A DNA stretch of 64,000 nt. It comes from Paenarthrobacter nitroguajacolicus (GTDB lineage: Bacteria > Actinomycetota > Actinomycetes > Actinomycetales > Micrococcaceae). Below, piece after piece: positions 17,996 to 26,213 of this stretch (position 1 is the first letter of the stretch; every line of letters starts with the position of its first letter). The stretch spans positions 1 to 64,000 of the forward strand of contig NZ_JAQPPK010000003.1 of the NCBI RefSeq assembly GCF_029952445.1, in the 5' to 3' direction. The notes beneath the pieces were generated by a model, which did no database searches, was not told the DNA's origin, and saw only the letters and a list, made by a program, of their open reading frames with translations. A program made the position numbers and the translations under genes.

Positions 17996-19339
17996 ATGAC
18001 ACGCGATATCTTCCAGCCGAGCGGCCAGATCCAGTTCGGCATCTTCTTCCAGGGCGTCAACTCAGGCACCGTCTGGAAGGCCGCCGAATCGGGTTCGCAG
18101 ACAGACTTCGAATCCTTCCGGCACATCGTGCAGACCGCTGAGCGCGGTAAGTTCGCCGCTTTCTTCCTCGGGGAGGGCCTGCGGCTGCGCGAACACCTGG
18201 GGCGCCCCCACGCGCTGGATGTGGCCGGGCGGCCCGATGCCCAGACCATGCTCGCTGCCTTGGCCTCGGTGACGAAGAACATCGGCTTGGTTGCAACCCA
18301 GAACACCACCTACAACGATCCCGCGGACCTCGCCCACCGTTTGTCCTCGCTGGACCTGATCTCCGGTGGCCGGGCGGCATGGAACGTGGTGACCACGGAC
18401 AACGCCTGGACCGGAGCCAACTTCCGACGCGGCGGCTACCTCGACCACGCCGACCGGTACAAGCACGCAGAGGCCTTTGTTGAAACGGCCAAGCGGATTT
18501 GGGACTCGTGGGAGACTGCTGCCGGCCCTGCCCGCCGCGTGCTCCACGAAGGCCAGCACTACACCGTGGACGTCACCCCGCGCTTGCCGCGCAGCGCCCA
18601 ATACCGCCCCGTGCTTTTCCAGGCCGGTGACTCACCCGAGGGCCGCGACTTCGCTGCCCGCCAAGCGGACGTCATCTTCTCGGCCCACCCCAAGTTCGAC
18701 GACGCCGTGGAGTTCCGGAGGGACATTGTTTCCCGTTCCGTGGCCGCCGGACGAGGTGCCAACGCTGTGCAGATCATGCCCGCCAGCGAATTCATCCTCG
18801 CCGCCACGGAGCAGGAAGCCCAGGAGAAGAAGGCCTGGGTCCGCAGCCTCCAGATCGGACCGCAGCAGGCAGTGGCGTACCTGGAGCAGTTCTGGGGCCG
18901 CGAGCTCTCTTCCTACGATCCCGATGGTCCGCTTCCCGATATCGATCCTGTGGTTGAGGAGACCTCCGAGACGCGTGGCAGCGGCTTCCACGGGGCCAAG
19001 GCGCGTCAACTCGCCGATCAGTGGAGGGCCGAAGCCAAGGACAAGGGCCTGTCCATCCGTCAGTTCGTCACCTCGAAGACGGCCCGCATCGACGCCACCT
19101 TCACCGGTTCGTACACCGCGGTTGCGGACCACCTCGCCGAATACGCCAGGGTGGGTGCCGTGGACGGGTTCAATATCTCGCCGTGGCTCATCCCCACTGG
19201 CCTGGACGACATCGTGAACCACCTTGTACCTGAGCTCCAGGAACGTGGCGTCTACCCCACCGAGTACCGCGGCACTACGCTGCGCGAAAACCTGGGACTG
19301 GAAACACCGGTACGCTCCGAAGAATCGGTCCGGGTCTGA
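17996..19339 (+). CDS. NtaA/DmoA family FMN-dependent monooxygenase
   Basis: A 447-aa protein of the NtaA/SnaA/DszA/DmoA family, flavin monooxygenases that split C-S or C-N bonds using FMNH2 from a partner reductase. Seen are FGIFFQGVNSGTVWK, the SLDLISGGRAAWNVVTTDN core, and VDVTPRLPRSAQYRPVLFQA followed by GDSPEGRDFAARQADVIFSA. ATG 17996 has AAAGGA 6 bases upstream. It is the last gene of the operon. The closest well-known arrangement is the Bacillus ytm/ytn cluster for S-alkylcysteine salvage, where SnaA/YtnJ-like enzymes act with a similar ABC transporter; this is an analogy. Confidence 0.9.
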   Translation: MTRDIFQPSGQIQFGIFFQGVNSGTVWKAAESGSQTDFESFRHIVQTAERGKFAAFFLGEGLRLREHLGRPHALDVAGRPDAQTMLAALASVTKNIGLVATQNTTYNDPADLAHRLSSLDLISGGRAAWNVVTTDNAWTGANFRRGGYLDHADRYKHAEAFVETAKRIWDSWETAAGPARRVLHEGQHYTVDVTPRLPRSAQYRPVLFQAGDSPEGRDFAARQADVIFSAHPKFDDAVEFRRDIVSRSVAAGRGANAVQIMPASEFILAATEQEAQEKKAWVRSLQIGPQQAVAYLEQFWGRELSSYDPDGPLPDIDPVVEETSETRGSGFHGAKARQLADQWRAEAKDKGLSIRQFVTSKTARIDATFTGSYTAVADHLAEYARVGAVDGFNISPWLIPTGLDDIVNHLVPELQERGVYPTEYRGTTLRENLGLETPVRSEESVRV

Positions 19340-19356
19340 TGTTCCGGGCTCGGCGT

Positions 19357-19447
19357 AATTCTGCTGGATCATCGGCCACTCGCGGAAGCAAAATCCCGGA
19401 ACCACGGGGGCTGTTTCGCGTGCTCCTGGCTGTGATCCAGCAGAATT
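19357..19447. repeat. 15-bp perfect inverted repeat between convergent genes
   Basis: AATTCTGCTGGATCA (19357-19371) is repeated exactly in inverted orientation at 19433-19447, with a 61-base loop that can itself form weak pairs (CGCGGAAGC with GCTGTTTCGCG). It lies in the 205-base gap between the convergent monooxygenase and FG-GAP protein genes. It may terminate both. No gene is seen in the rest of the gap. Confidence 0.7.
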
Positions 19448-19544
19448 TCACGGCGGCTGGCGCGGACGAGGCACGGGGAACCGTCGCCCTCCAGCTCACG
19501 GTGTGGGGGCAGCCGCTCTAAAGCAGGGCGCGGAGCGCTCCGGG

Positions 19545-20750
19545 CTAGAGCAGCTCGCGGAACACGTTCCAACCCCTGCCTACAGGGCCGTAAGGGCCCC
19601 AAAGGACTTCTGTGGACGCGCCCGTGGAATACGTCACCAGGTCTCCGTTGCCATTGACGGCGAACAAGTTGTTGTACTTCTGGTGCCCGAAACTGCCCAG
19701 GCCGGCGATGTCCGTGAACGTGTCCCAGCCGCCGCTGATCACCGCAGAGGAATCCCAGCCACCCTCGCCGTCAGCCCGGTATATGGAGAGCGAACCTTCG
19801 CTGTTCCGCGCGAAGACTTCCACTGCCCCGTCGCCGTTCATGTCGCCGCCCGTGATGATCTTGTCCATGACCTGCCAACCCCAGCCCACCGTGGACGGCG
19901 CGAGCCAGCCGCCCTCGCCGTCGCCCGGGTAGAGAAACAGATCACCCGCGGCATCCCTGGCCAGGACGTCGTTGGTGCCATCGCCGTTGAAGTCCCCGGG
20001 TCCTACGATCGAGTCGAAGATGTTCCATCCCGAGCCAACTTGGCGGGCGGGGAGCCAGCCGCCGTCACCGTCACCGGGATAGAGGAAAAGTTGTCCTGCG
20101 GAGTTCCTGGCCAGGAGGTCATTGAAGCCGTCGCCGTCGAAGTCGCCGGGCGAGAAGACAATGTCGAAAATGTTCCAGCCTTCCCCTACTTGCCGGGGTT
20201 CATCCCAGGTTCCCCAGTACGCCGGGCAGGCACCCTCGCAGGCGCCCTTGTAATACGTATAAGTGCGCGGGTACAGGATCAGCCTGCCATCGGTGGTCCG
20301 GGCGAGCGGTTCGAAGTTGCCCCGGCCGGTCCAGCCCATGGCCCTGCTGGAGGCCTTGATGGGGGCGGTCTCGGGGCTCAACTGCGTTCCGGTGGGGCAG
20401 CCTGACTCGCCCGGAGTGAGGGGATGGACCCGCACGGAGATTCGGCTGCCCTGGTCCTCGGGCAGGATCCGCAGCGTTTCACCCTGCCGCTCCTGGGGAA
20501 GTGTTTCGCCGTCGCGCAGCCATTCCAAGGAGATGCCCTCGCCGGAGCCATCGGGATTCCTGCAACCGGAGTAGTCGTAGTTGTACTGGCGGCGCATCTC
20601 GGAGCCGACGTACGGCACTCCGTCGATGTACGGAGTGGGCTGGGACGCGGCAGAGGCTGGCCCAGCAGCCAGGAGGCCGGACGCCAAAAGTCCCGTTGCC
20701 ATTGCAATAGTGGTTACGTGCCTGAAAGAGCGCGCTCGAATGATCCCCAT
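19545..20750 (-). CDS. secreted FG-GAP/VCBS repeat protein
   Basis: A 401-aa exported protein. Residues 1-34 form a Sec signal peptide (basic MGIIRARSFRH, hydrophobic core, cleavage near ASA-AS). About residues 35-125 resemble the Ig-like surface repeats that precede such domains. Then come at least four FG-GAP/VCBS blades, each with a Ca-binding DxDGDG/NGDG loop (DFDGDGFND, DFNGDGTND, DMNGDGAVE) and recurring FLYPGDGDGGW and GWNIFD strings, forming an incomplete beta-propeller. The role is unknown, perhaps binding or cell-wall attachment. A GGGGGG tract precedes the ATG. Confidence 0.88.
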   Translation of the reverse strand: MGIIRARSFRHVTTIAMATGLLASGLLAAGPASAASQPTPYIDGVPYVGSEMRRQYNYDYSGCRNPDGSGEGISLEWLRDGETLPQERQGETLRILPEDQGSRISVRVHPLTPGESGCPTGTQLSPETAPIKASSRAMGWTGRGNFEPLARTTDGRLILYPRTYTYYKGACEGACPAYWGTWDEPRQVGEGWNIFDIVFSPGDFDGDGFNDLLARNSAGQLFLYPGDGDGGWLPARQVGSGWNIFDSIVGPGDFNGDGTNDVLARDAAGDLFLYPGDGEGGWLAPSTVGWGWQVMDKIITGGDMNGDGAVEVFARNSEGSLSIYRADGEGGWDSSAVISGGWDTFTDIAGLGSFGHQKYNNLFAVNGNGDLVTYSTGASTEVLWGPYGPVGRGWNVFRELL

Positions 20751-20824
20751 TTTTCCCCCCGGAAAGTATCGCGTCGTGGCCGCGTGGTGTGTGCTGAGAT
20801 TACCGCATTCCGGGGGATAGGTGG

Positions 20825-21265
20825 TCAGCTGTTGCCCGGGGCCACCATGAAAACATCGATCGGGTCCTCGGATTCCAGCACGAAGCCATGCCGCTCATAA
20901 AGCCGCCGTGCAGCGCTGCCCTGGAGAACGTCCAACCGGAAGGGCCGTTCGTCCACTGATGCCGCCATGACATGCCGCAGCACTGCGCTGCCAAGACCTT
21001 TGCCCTGATGCGAAGGGGCAATGAAGAAATGTTCAATCCATCGGGCGTCCGCTTCGGGCCTGATCGCGATCACCCCGGCGTCCACGCCGTCGGAATGGAT
21101 GACATACGTGTGCTCGGGCTGGAAGGCGTTCAGGAAGCGCTCGCGGACGCGGACGGGATCGAAGCGTTCAAGGCGCTCCAGATCGGGCCGCATCACCACT
21201 GCACGGAGTTCGGCGATCCAGGCGGCGTCAGACTCAGCGCAGGGGCGAAGGACGAAGTCAGGCAT
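20825..21265 (-). CDS. GNAT family N-acetyltransferase
   Basis: A 146-aa GNAT protein. Motif A is seen as IAPSHQGKGLGSAVLRHVMA, preceded by WIEHFFI and followed by the LDVLQGSAARRLYERHGFVL segment that ends the acetyl-CoA fold. There is no clear SD, so the message may be nearly leaderless. The substrate is unknown. It lies on the same strand as the MmyB-like regulator, 31 bases downstream of it. Confidence 0.87.
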   Translation of the reverse strand: MPDFVLRPCAESDAAWIAELRAVVMRPDLERLERFDPVRVRERFLNAFQPEHTYVIHSDGVDAGVIAIRPEADARWIEHFFIAPSHQGKGLGSAVLRHVMAASVDERPFRLDVLQGSAARRLYERHGFVLESEDPIDVFMVAPGNS

Positions 21266-21296
21266 GGAACAAGCCTAGGCGCTACGGGAACCCGGT

Positions 21297-22178
21297 TCAG
21301 CCCTTCTCCCTGGCAGGAGCCTGCGCCGCCTCCCGTTGCGTGGCCACCCAACTGGCGAGCACCTTGAGCGCGTCCTCGGAAGGCGTTCCGGGATCTGCTG
21401 TGTACACGTTGATCCGCAGGCCAGGGTCTGCTGCCAGCTCCAGCGCTTCGAAGCTCAGGTCCAAATCTCCGACCACCGGATGGTACAGGCGCTTCCGGCC
21501 GGTCCGGTGGTACTTCACATCGTGACGGGCCCACCTGGTGCGGAATTCCTCGCTGCGCGTGGAGAGCTCGCCAATGAGGTCCGTCAGGTCCCGGTCATAG
21601 GGGTTCTTCCCGGCGGTCGAGCGCAACACGGCAACGATGTCATCCGCGCTGCGCTCCCAATCAGCGAAGAACTGCCGGGCCTTTGGATTCAGGAAGGTGA
21701 AGCGGGCGCTGTTCGGCGGCCTGGTCTCTTCCGCCATCAGGTCCATGTACAGCGCAGCCCCGAGTTCATTGGAGGCAAGGACATCGCCGCGGTCATTGCG
21801 GACCCAGGCCGGCGCCGTCGTAATGGCATCAACGACGCGCTGGACGCTTGGCCGGACCGTGCGCGGGCTTCGCTTGCGACGCACCCGAGGAACGGCGCCG
21901 GCCGCGCGTGCCAGGTCGAAAAGGTGGGCCGTCTCGGCGTCGTCAAGCTGCAAAGCGCGCCCGAGCGCCTCCAGGACGCTATCCGATGCGCCGGAGAGAT
22001 TCCCCCGCTCCAGCCTGATGTAGTAATCGATGCTCATCCCGGCAAGCATCGCCACTTCTTCGCGGCGGAGCCCGGCAACGCGGCGATTCCCGCCATAGGC
22101 AGGCAGGCCGGCGTCCTCGGGCTTGATCCGCGCCCGACGCGAGGTCAGGAACTTTCGCACGTCGTCACTGTGGGTCAT
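21297..22178 (-). CDS. MmyB-like helix-turn-helix transcriptional regulator
   Basis: A 293-aa regulator. The N-terminal XRE-type HTH covers about residues 30-90 (GLRREEVAMLAGMSIDYYIRLE). The C-terminal MmyB ligand-binding PAS-like domain has WVRNDRGDVLASNELGAALY and LSTRSEEFRTRWARHDVKYH. ATG 22178 is chosen over a longer ORF because the HTH begins soon after it; no strong SD is visible. It is divergent from the aldo/keto reductase gene with a shared 124-base gap holding a CAGTACC/GGTACTG inverted repeat. Such regulators usually repress an adjacent oxidoreductase gene. Confidence 0.9.
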   Translation of the reverse strand: MTHSDDVRKFLTSRRARIKPEDAGLPAYGGNRRVAGLRREEVAMLAGMSIDYYIRLERGNLSGASDSVLEALGRALQLDDAETAHLFDLARAAGAVPRVRRKRSPRTVRPSVQRVVDAITTAPAWVRNDRGDVLASNELGAALYMDLMAEETRPPNSARFTFLNPKARQFFADWERSADDIVAVLRSTAGKNPYDRDLTDLIGELSTRSEEFRTRWARHDVKYHRTGRKRLYHPVVGDLDLSFEALELAADPGLRINVYTADPGTPSEDALKVLASWVATQREAAQAPAREKG

Positions 22179-22222
22179 GACTGCAACGCTACGCTGCTCC
22201 GGTTTGGGGAGGGAGGAACTGC

Positions 22223-22258
22223 CAGTACCTGCCAGCGGGCGGTGCCAAGGGGGTACTG
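22223..22258. promoter_or_regulatory. putative operator between MmyB-like regulator and aldo/keto reductase
   Basis: The inverted repeat CAGTACC (22223-22229) and GGTACTG (22252-22258), centre-to-centre 29 bases, lies in the divergent intergenic region, 45 bases before the reductase start. It is a candidate site for the adjacent regulator. Confidence 0.45.
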
Positions 22259-22302
22259 ACGTGCACTCCCACGCGCCGATCGCGGTCAATAGCGTGGAGG
22301 GC

Positions 22303-23190
22303 ATGAGCAACCAACTAACCCTCAACAACGGGATCACCATGCCGGCGCTCGGCTTGGGCGTCTTCCAGAGCGCCCCGGAAGAAACGACGGCGGCAGTTCA
22401 GGCCGCTCTTGCGGCCGGTTACCGGCATATCGACACTGCGGCGGCCTACGGGAATGAACGAGAGGTCGGTGCCGGTATCCGTGCATCAGGCCTGGACCGC
22501 TCCGAGGTGTTCATCGAGACGAAAGTCTGGGTGAGCGACTACGGCTACGACCAAACGCTGCATGCCTGGGACAAGGCGGTGGGCAAGCTCGGGGTGGACT
22601 ATCTGGATCTGTTCATCCTGCATCAACCGGCCCCGGACCGCTTTGACCAGACGGTCGCGGCTTACAAAGCTTTGGAAAAGCTGCTGTCCGACGGCCGCGT
22701 CCGGGCGATCGGGGTCAGCAACTTCATGCCGCACCACCTCAAGGAATTGCTCGCTTCCACCGACGTCATACCCGCGGTGAACCAGATTGAACTTCACCCC
22801 TACTTCACGCAGCCAGAGGTCCAGGCCGCCGACGCCGACAACGGAATCCTCACCCAGGCGTGGTCGCCGATCGGCGGGATCACCTTCTACCCGGGCTGGG
22901 GCGAGGCGCGGCAGAACGTGATGGAAGATCCGGCCATCGCTGCCATCGCGCAGGCCCACGGGAAGACACCGGCACAGGTCATGATCCGCTGGCACCTCCA
23001 GCAGGGCCGCTCGGCCATACCCAAGTCCACCAACCCCGCACGTATTGCAGAGAACTTCGACGTCTTCGATTTCGAACTCAGCGGCAGCGAACTGGACGCC
23101 ATCGACGCTTTGGACCGTGGAGTGCGGAACGGTCCAGACCCGGACGTGGCCCGCCCGGAGCGGTTCGCCATGGTGATCCCCGAAGCCTAG
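22303..23190 (+). CDS. aldo/keto reductase (2,5-diketogluconate reductase-like)
   Basis: NADPH-dependent carbonyl reductase of 295 aa, AKR5-like. Seen are the GYRHIDTAAAYGNEREVG block (catalytic Asp and Tyr), the active-site Lys in VFIETKVW, the His in LDLFILHQPAPD, RAIGVSNFMPHHL, VNQIELHPYFTQ and the cofactor-phosphate segment SAIPKSTNPARIAENFDVFDF. ATG 22303 is chosen because TGGAGGGC precedes it and the family starts with this beta-hairpin. It is probably controlled by the divergent MmyB-like regulator. Confidence 0.94.
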   Translation: MSNQLTLNNGITMPALGLGVFQSAPEETTAAVQAALAAGYRHIDTAAAYGNEREVGAGIRASGLDRSEVFIETKVWVSDYGYDQTLHAWDKAVGKLGVDYLDLFILHQPAPDRFDQTVAAYKALEKLLSDGRVRAIGVSNFMPHHLKELLASTDVIPAVNQIELHPYFTQPEVQAADADNGILTQAWSPIGGITFYPGWGEARQNVMEDPAIAAIAQAHGKTPAQVMIRWHLQQGRSAIPKSTNPARIAENFDVFDFELSGSELDAIDALDRGVRNGPDPDVARPERFAMVIPEA

Positions 23191-23465
23191 GAGGCTGCTG
23201 AATTAGTCGGTGGCGTTAAGGCGCGTCGGCTGGATTGGTGGGGCTGGTGTTTATAACGGGCCTTATGCAGGGACGTGAGGACGCGCAACGCGGGTATTTG
23301 AACCGGCCAGGTCCAGACACCGGGCCCGAACAAGGACCCCGCGGTGCGCGCCTGTAGGCTGACCTGATCGGCCCTGCAGGTGGCATGTCCGACCACGCTG
23401 CGGATTTCCAAGGGAGTCGTAATGCCGATCACCCGCAAGAGAGTCTCTGCGAGTCGCACCCTTCG

Positions 23466-23497
23466 CGCGGCTGGAAAGCAACGCGGCTGGAAAGCAA
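23466..23497. repeat. 16-bp perfect tandem direct repeat
   Basis: CGCGGCTGGAAAGCAA occurs twice head-to-tail (23466-23481 and 23482-23497) and abuts the palindrome at 23497. The rest of the 370-base gap between the reductase and DUF1016 genes shows no credible gene. Confidence 0.9.
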
Positions 23498-23523
23498 ATT
23501 GTCCAGACACTGTCTGGACAATT
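23497..23523. repeat. 27-bp palindrome upstream of DUF1016 gene
   Basis: AATTGTCCAGACA, one central C and its perfect complement form a 27-bp palindrome 39 bases before the DUF1016 start codon. Nearly the same sequence lies inside that gene at 23861-23889. It may be an operator or a recognition site. Confidence 0.9.
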
Positions 23524-23562
23524 GAAATCTTGAGCGTCAGTGGTGCCCATTAGGGTGGCTCC

Positions 23563-24609
23563 ATGACCCAGATTGAGCCGGACCTACCCGAAAATTATGC
23601 AGCCGCACTCACGACCCTCAAAGGTCTGGTGCGGGAGGCGCAACTCAGGGCACAACGAGTGGTCAACAGCGCGATGATCGAGCTGTACTGGAACATCGGA
23701 CAAACGATCCTGGAACGGCAAGCGAAAGAGCCCTGGGGCAGTAAGGTCCTGGACAGGCTTGCACGTGACTTGAGGGCGGAGTTTCCGCATATGAGGGGAT
23801 TTTCCCGAACGAACGTCTACAACATGCGCGCATTCGCGGCCGCGTGGAACGCGCCGGAACCAATTGTCCAGACACCGTCTGGACAATTGAGCTGGAGCCA
23901 TAACGTAGCGCTCCTGAACAAACTCAACGACCACGAACTGCGCCGCTGGTACGCCGCCAGAGCGGCCCAGCACGGCTGGTCGGTAGCCGCTCTTGAACAC
24001 CAGATCCTCACAGGCCTTCACACCCGAACCGGCGCAGCACCGAATAACTTGGAAGCGCGCCTCCCGGGCGAAGGAACCGATCTGGCGCAGGCTGTGGCCA
24101 AGGACCCTCTCGTGCTGGATTTTCTGGGCCTTACCGAAGAAGCCCAAGAACACGCCATCGAAGAGGCCATGACCCTGCGGATGGCTCAAACCTTGGCCGA
24201 GTTTGGCCCCGGCTTCGCTTTCGTCGGCCGGCAGTATCCACTCGACGTTGATGGAGATGACTTCTTCATCGATCTTTTGCTGTATCACGTGCCGTCAGAC
24301 CGTTACGTTGTGGTCGAACTCAAAGCAGGGAAGTTCAAGCCTGAGCACCTGGGGCAGCTAAACTTCTACGTCGCAGCGGTCAACGACATGCTGCGCCTGC
24401 CACGGCAGGCGCCCACCGTTGGCATCCTTGTCTGCGGGTCCCGGAACGAGCGAACCGTCCGATACGCACTCGACGGATCCGCCCAGCCGCTCACGGTCAC
24501 GTCATACACCTACGAAGCCCTGCCGGCCGACGAAAAGGAAACCCTACCTTCCCCAGCCGCAATCACCGCCGCTCTCGAACACGACCCCGCCGACGCAGTC
24601 GAAGCCTGA
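23563..24609 (+). CDS. DUF1016 / PDDEXK nuclease-domain protein (YhcG-like)
   Basis: A 348-aa protein of the YhcG type. The N-terminal DUF1016_N domain (about residues 10-150) includes ELYWNIGQTILERQ, GFSRTNVYNMRAFAAAW and the family IVQTPSGQLSWSHNVALLNK block. The C-terminal PD-(D/E)XK nuclease fold (about 175-330) has FVGRQYPLDVDGDDFFIDLLLYH and YVVVELKAGKFKPEHLGQLNFY, giving the D...ExK signature. The function is not established; such genes often sit in accessory or defence-type neighbourhoods. Flanking DNA without genes on both sides suggests acquisition by transfer. The palindrome covering its IVQTPSGQL codons is also present upstream. Confidence 0.9.
   Translation: MTQIEPDLPENYAAALTTLKGLVREAQLRAQRVVNSAMIELYWNIGQTILERQAKEPWGSKVLDRLARDLRAEFPHMRGFSRTNVYNMRAFAAAWNAPEPIVQTPSGQLSWSHNVALLNKLNDHELRRWYAARAAQHGWSVAALEHQILTGLHTRTGAAPNNLEARLPGEGTDLAQAVAKDPLVLDFLGLTEEAQEHAIEEAMTLRMAQTLAEFGPGFAFVGRQYPLDVDGDDFFIDLLLYHVPSDRYVVVELKAGKFKPEHLGQLNFYVAAVNDMLRLPRQAPTVGILVCGSRNERTVRYALDGSAQPLTVTSYTYEALPADEKETLPSPAAITAALEHDPADAVEA
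23861..23889. repeat. palindrome inside the DUF1016 gene
   Basis: CAATTGTCCAGAC, ACC and the exact complement of the first arm form a 29-bp palindrome within the coding sequence, encoding IVQTPSGQL. Across the shared 27 bases it matches the upstream palindrome at all but one position. Confidence 0.9.
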
Positions 24610-25208
24610 TTACTCCACCTCCGGAGTGCGGACAGAACGACGAGCACTCGGCGGGGGAGGGCCCAGTGGCGAACTACCGTGACAACCAGCCGCGCGGGTG
24701 GTCTACGCGAAACATTGACGGTAGCCGGGTCGAGTCGTCGCACGCCGATAAGCACCCATAAGTAAACTGGAAGTCGACTAGCCATCGGCTCTTGTGAACC
24801 ATAGTTGCGCTCCGGCATGCTGATGACAGTCCCAACAGCGCCGTTGAAGGGAAGCACTACAGGCTGGCTCACCGAGGGCAGCGACCATGAAGGCTACGCC
24901 TGCAAACCGCACGGCAGGCACATCATCATGGACCACCTGTGGACCCGCGTCCGGCGGGTCTGGGAGTTGAACCAGTCCCCGTTCTTCACGTTCCCCTTCG
25001 GCTGGACACCGGGCCAGGCTTTGCCACGGGCGAGGGCTTCGTCAGGGTCTTCACACCCGGCCACAGGGCTCCTGCTGATCGCGTCGGGCCACTCGGAAAT
25101 GTTCTGCAAATCAAAGACCTGCGCAGGCGGAGGTCATTCTGTCAGTGGACGTAGAGGCCGGCGAAGCCAACCGACCGTAGGATGAAACGGACGAAAGGTG
25201 CCGCTTTG
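24610..25208. other. 600-base region without a recognisable gene
   Basis: Between the DUF1016 and dehydratase genes all six frames give only short, unfamiliar ORFs. One plus-strand frame (about 24939-25154) reads FVRVFTPGHRAPADRV, loosely like a metallo-beta-lactamase-fold HxPGH block, but no start, ribosome-binding site or further motifs support it. It may be decayed coding DNA. GAAAGG at the right end serves the dehydratase gene. Confidence 0.4.
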
Positions 25209-26138
25209 ATGGTCACACGCGAAGAAATAGAAGCCGCCTACGCCCGGACATCGGGCTGGGTCCGGCATACGCCCCTCGCCGAGAGCGGCGACCAGGAGCC
25301 GTACCACCTCTGGTTCAAATGCGAATACATGCAGCACACCGGATCCTTCAAAGCCCGGGGTGCCTTCAACCGGCTCCTTACGGCCAAGGAGAACGGCCAG
25401 CTGGATCCTGAGGTCGGGATTGTGGTGGCTTCCGGGGGCAACGCGGGCCTGGCCAACGCGTATGCCGCGGCAAAGTTGGGTGTCCCAGCCACGGTGTTCG
25501 TTCCCGAGTCCGCTCCGGCGAACAAGGTCCACAAGCTCTACGCCATTGGGGCCACTGTGGTCCAAGGTGGTGCCGAGTACGCCGAGGCCTACGCTGCCGC
25601 CGTCAACTTCGCCGAGGAGAAAGGCGCGGTCTATTGCCACGCCTACGACCAGCCTGAGATCGTGGCGGGCGCCGGTGGCGTTGGGCTTGAGCTGCTGGAT
25701 GAACTGCCCGACGTCGACACCATCCTGGTGGCTGTTGGCGGCGGCGGGTTGATGGGAGGCATTGCAGCGGCCGCCGAAGGCAGGGCCCACGTGGTGGGCG
25801 TTGAACCTGAGACGGTTCCCACTTTGCACACGGCGTTGGCGCAGGGCGAACCGGTGGATGTGGCGGTCTCCGGCATTGCTGCTGATTCGCTTGGAGCCCG
25901 GCGGATCGGCGGAATTGGCTTCGAGGTGGCCCAACGGACAGGTGTTGAAAGCGTGCTGGTCACCGACGAGGACATCGTCGAAGCCCGGCGCGCGCTGTGG
26001 GAGAAGCACAGGATCGTGGTGGAACACGGCGCGGCGGCTGCGTATGCGGCGCTGCTCTCGGGTGCTTACGCCCCGCGCGATGGTGAGACGGTCGCCGTCG
26101 TGCTTTGTGGCGCGAACACGGACCCGGCCCACTTCTAA
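25209..26138 (+). CDS. threonine/serine dehydratase-like PLP enzyme
   Basis: Fold-type II PLP enzyme of 309 aa, expected to deaminate L-threonine or L-serine to a 2-oxo acid. The PLP lysine lies in HTGSFKARGAFNRL (Lys48). The substrate/PLP loop is SGGNAGLANAYAA and the phosphate-binding glycine loop is GGGGLMGGIAAA. There is no C-terminal ACT regulatory domain, so this is the short catabolic or racemase-like type; serine racemase-like activity cannot be excluded. ATG 25209 is favoured over ATG 25182 because GAAAGGTG precedes it. Confidence 0.9.
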   Translation: MVTREEIEAAYARTSGWVRHTPLAESGDQEPYHLWFKCEYMQHTGSFKARGAFNRLLTAKENGQLDPEVGIVVASGGNAGLANAYAAAKLGVPATVFVPESAPANKVHKLYAIGATVVQGGAEYAEAYAAAVNFAEEKGAVYCHAYDQPEIVAGAGGVGLELLDELPDVDTILVAVGGGGLMGGIAAAAEGRAHVVGVEPETVPTLHTALAQGEPVDVAVSGIAADSLGARRIGGIGFEVAQRTGVESVLVTDEDIVEARRALWEKHRIVVEHGAAAAYAALLSGAYAPRDGETVAVVLCGANTDPAHF

Positions 26139-26142
26139 CGAA

Positions 26143-26205
26143 CCCAACTGTGAGTCTTGGGTCGCATTTGTACGCTCAAAACGCGCACAAATGCGACCCA
26201 GTTGA
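26143..26205. repeat. intergenic hairpin between convergent genes (GGGTCGCATTTGT type)
   Basis: A perfect 14-bp inverted repeat, TGGGTCGCATTTGT (26158-26171) and its complement (26187-26200), lies within outer CCCAACT/AGTTG ends. It is at the 3' ends of the dehydratase and the binding-protein genes. The outer ends recall the palindrome family at 9785, but the core differs. Confidence 0.8.
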
Positions 26206-26213
26206 GTGAACGG

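Noticed and set aside
24894..25154. Possible decayed metallo-beta-lactamase-like or other small gene on either strand
   Set aside because: Only one weak FTPGH-like string, no start signal, no second metal motif, and rival frames of similar length.
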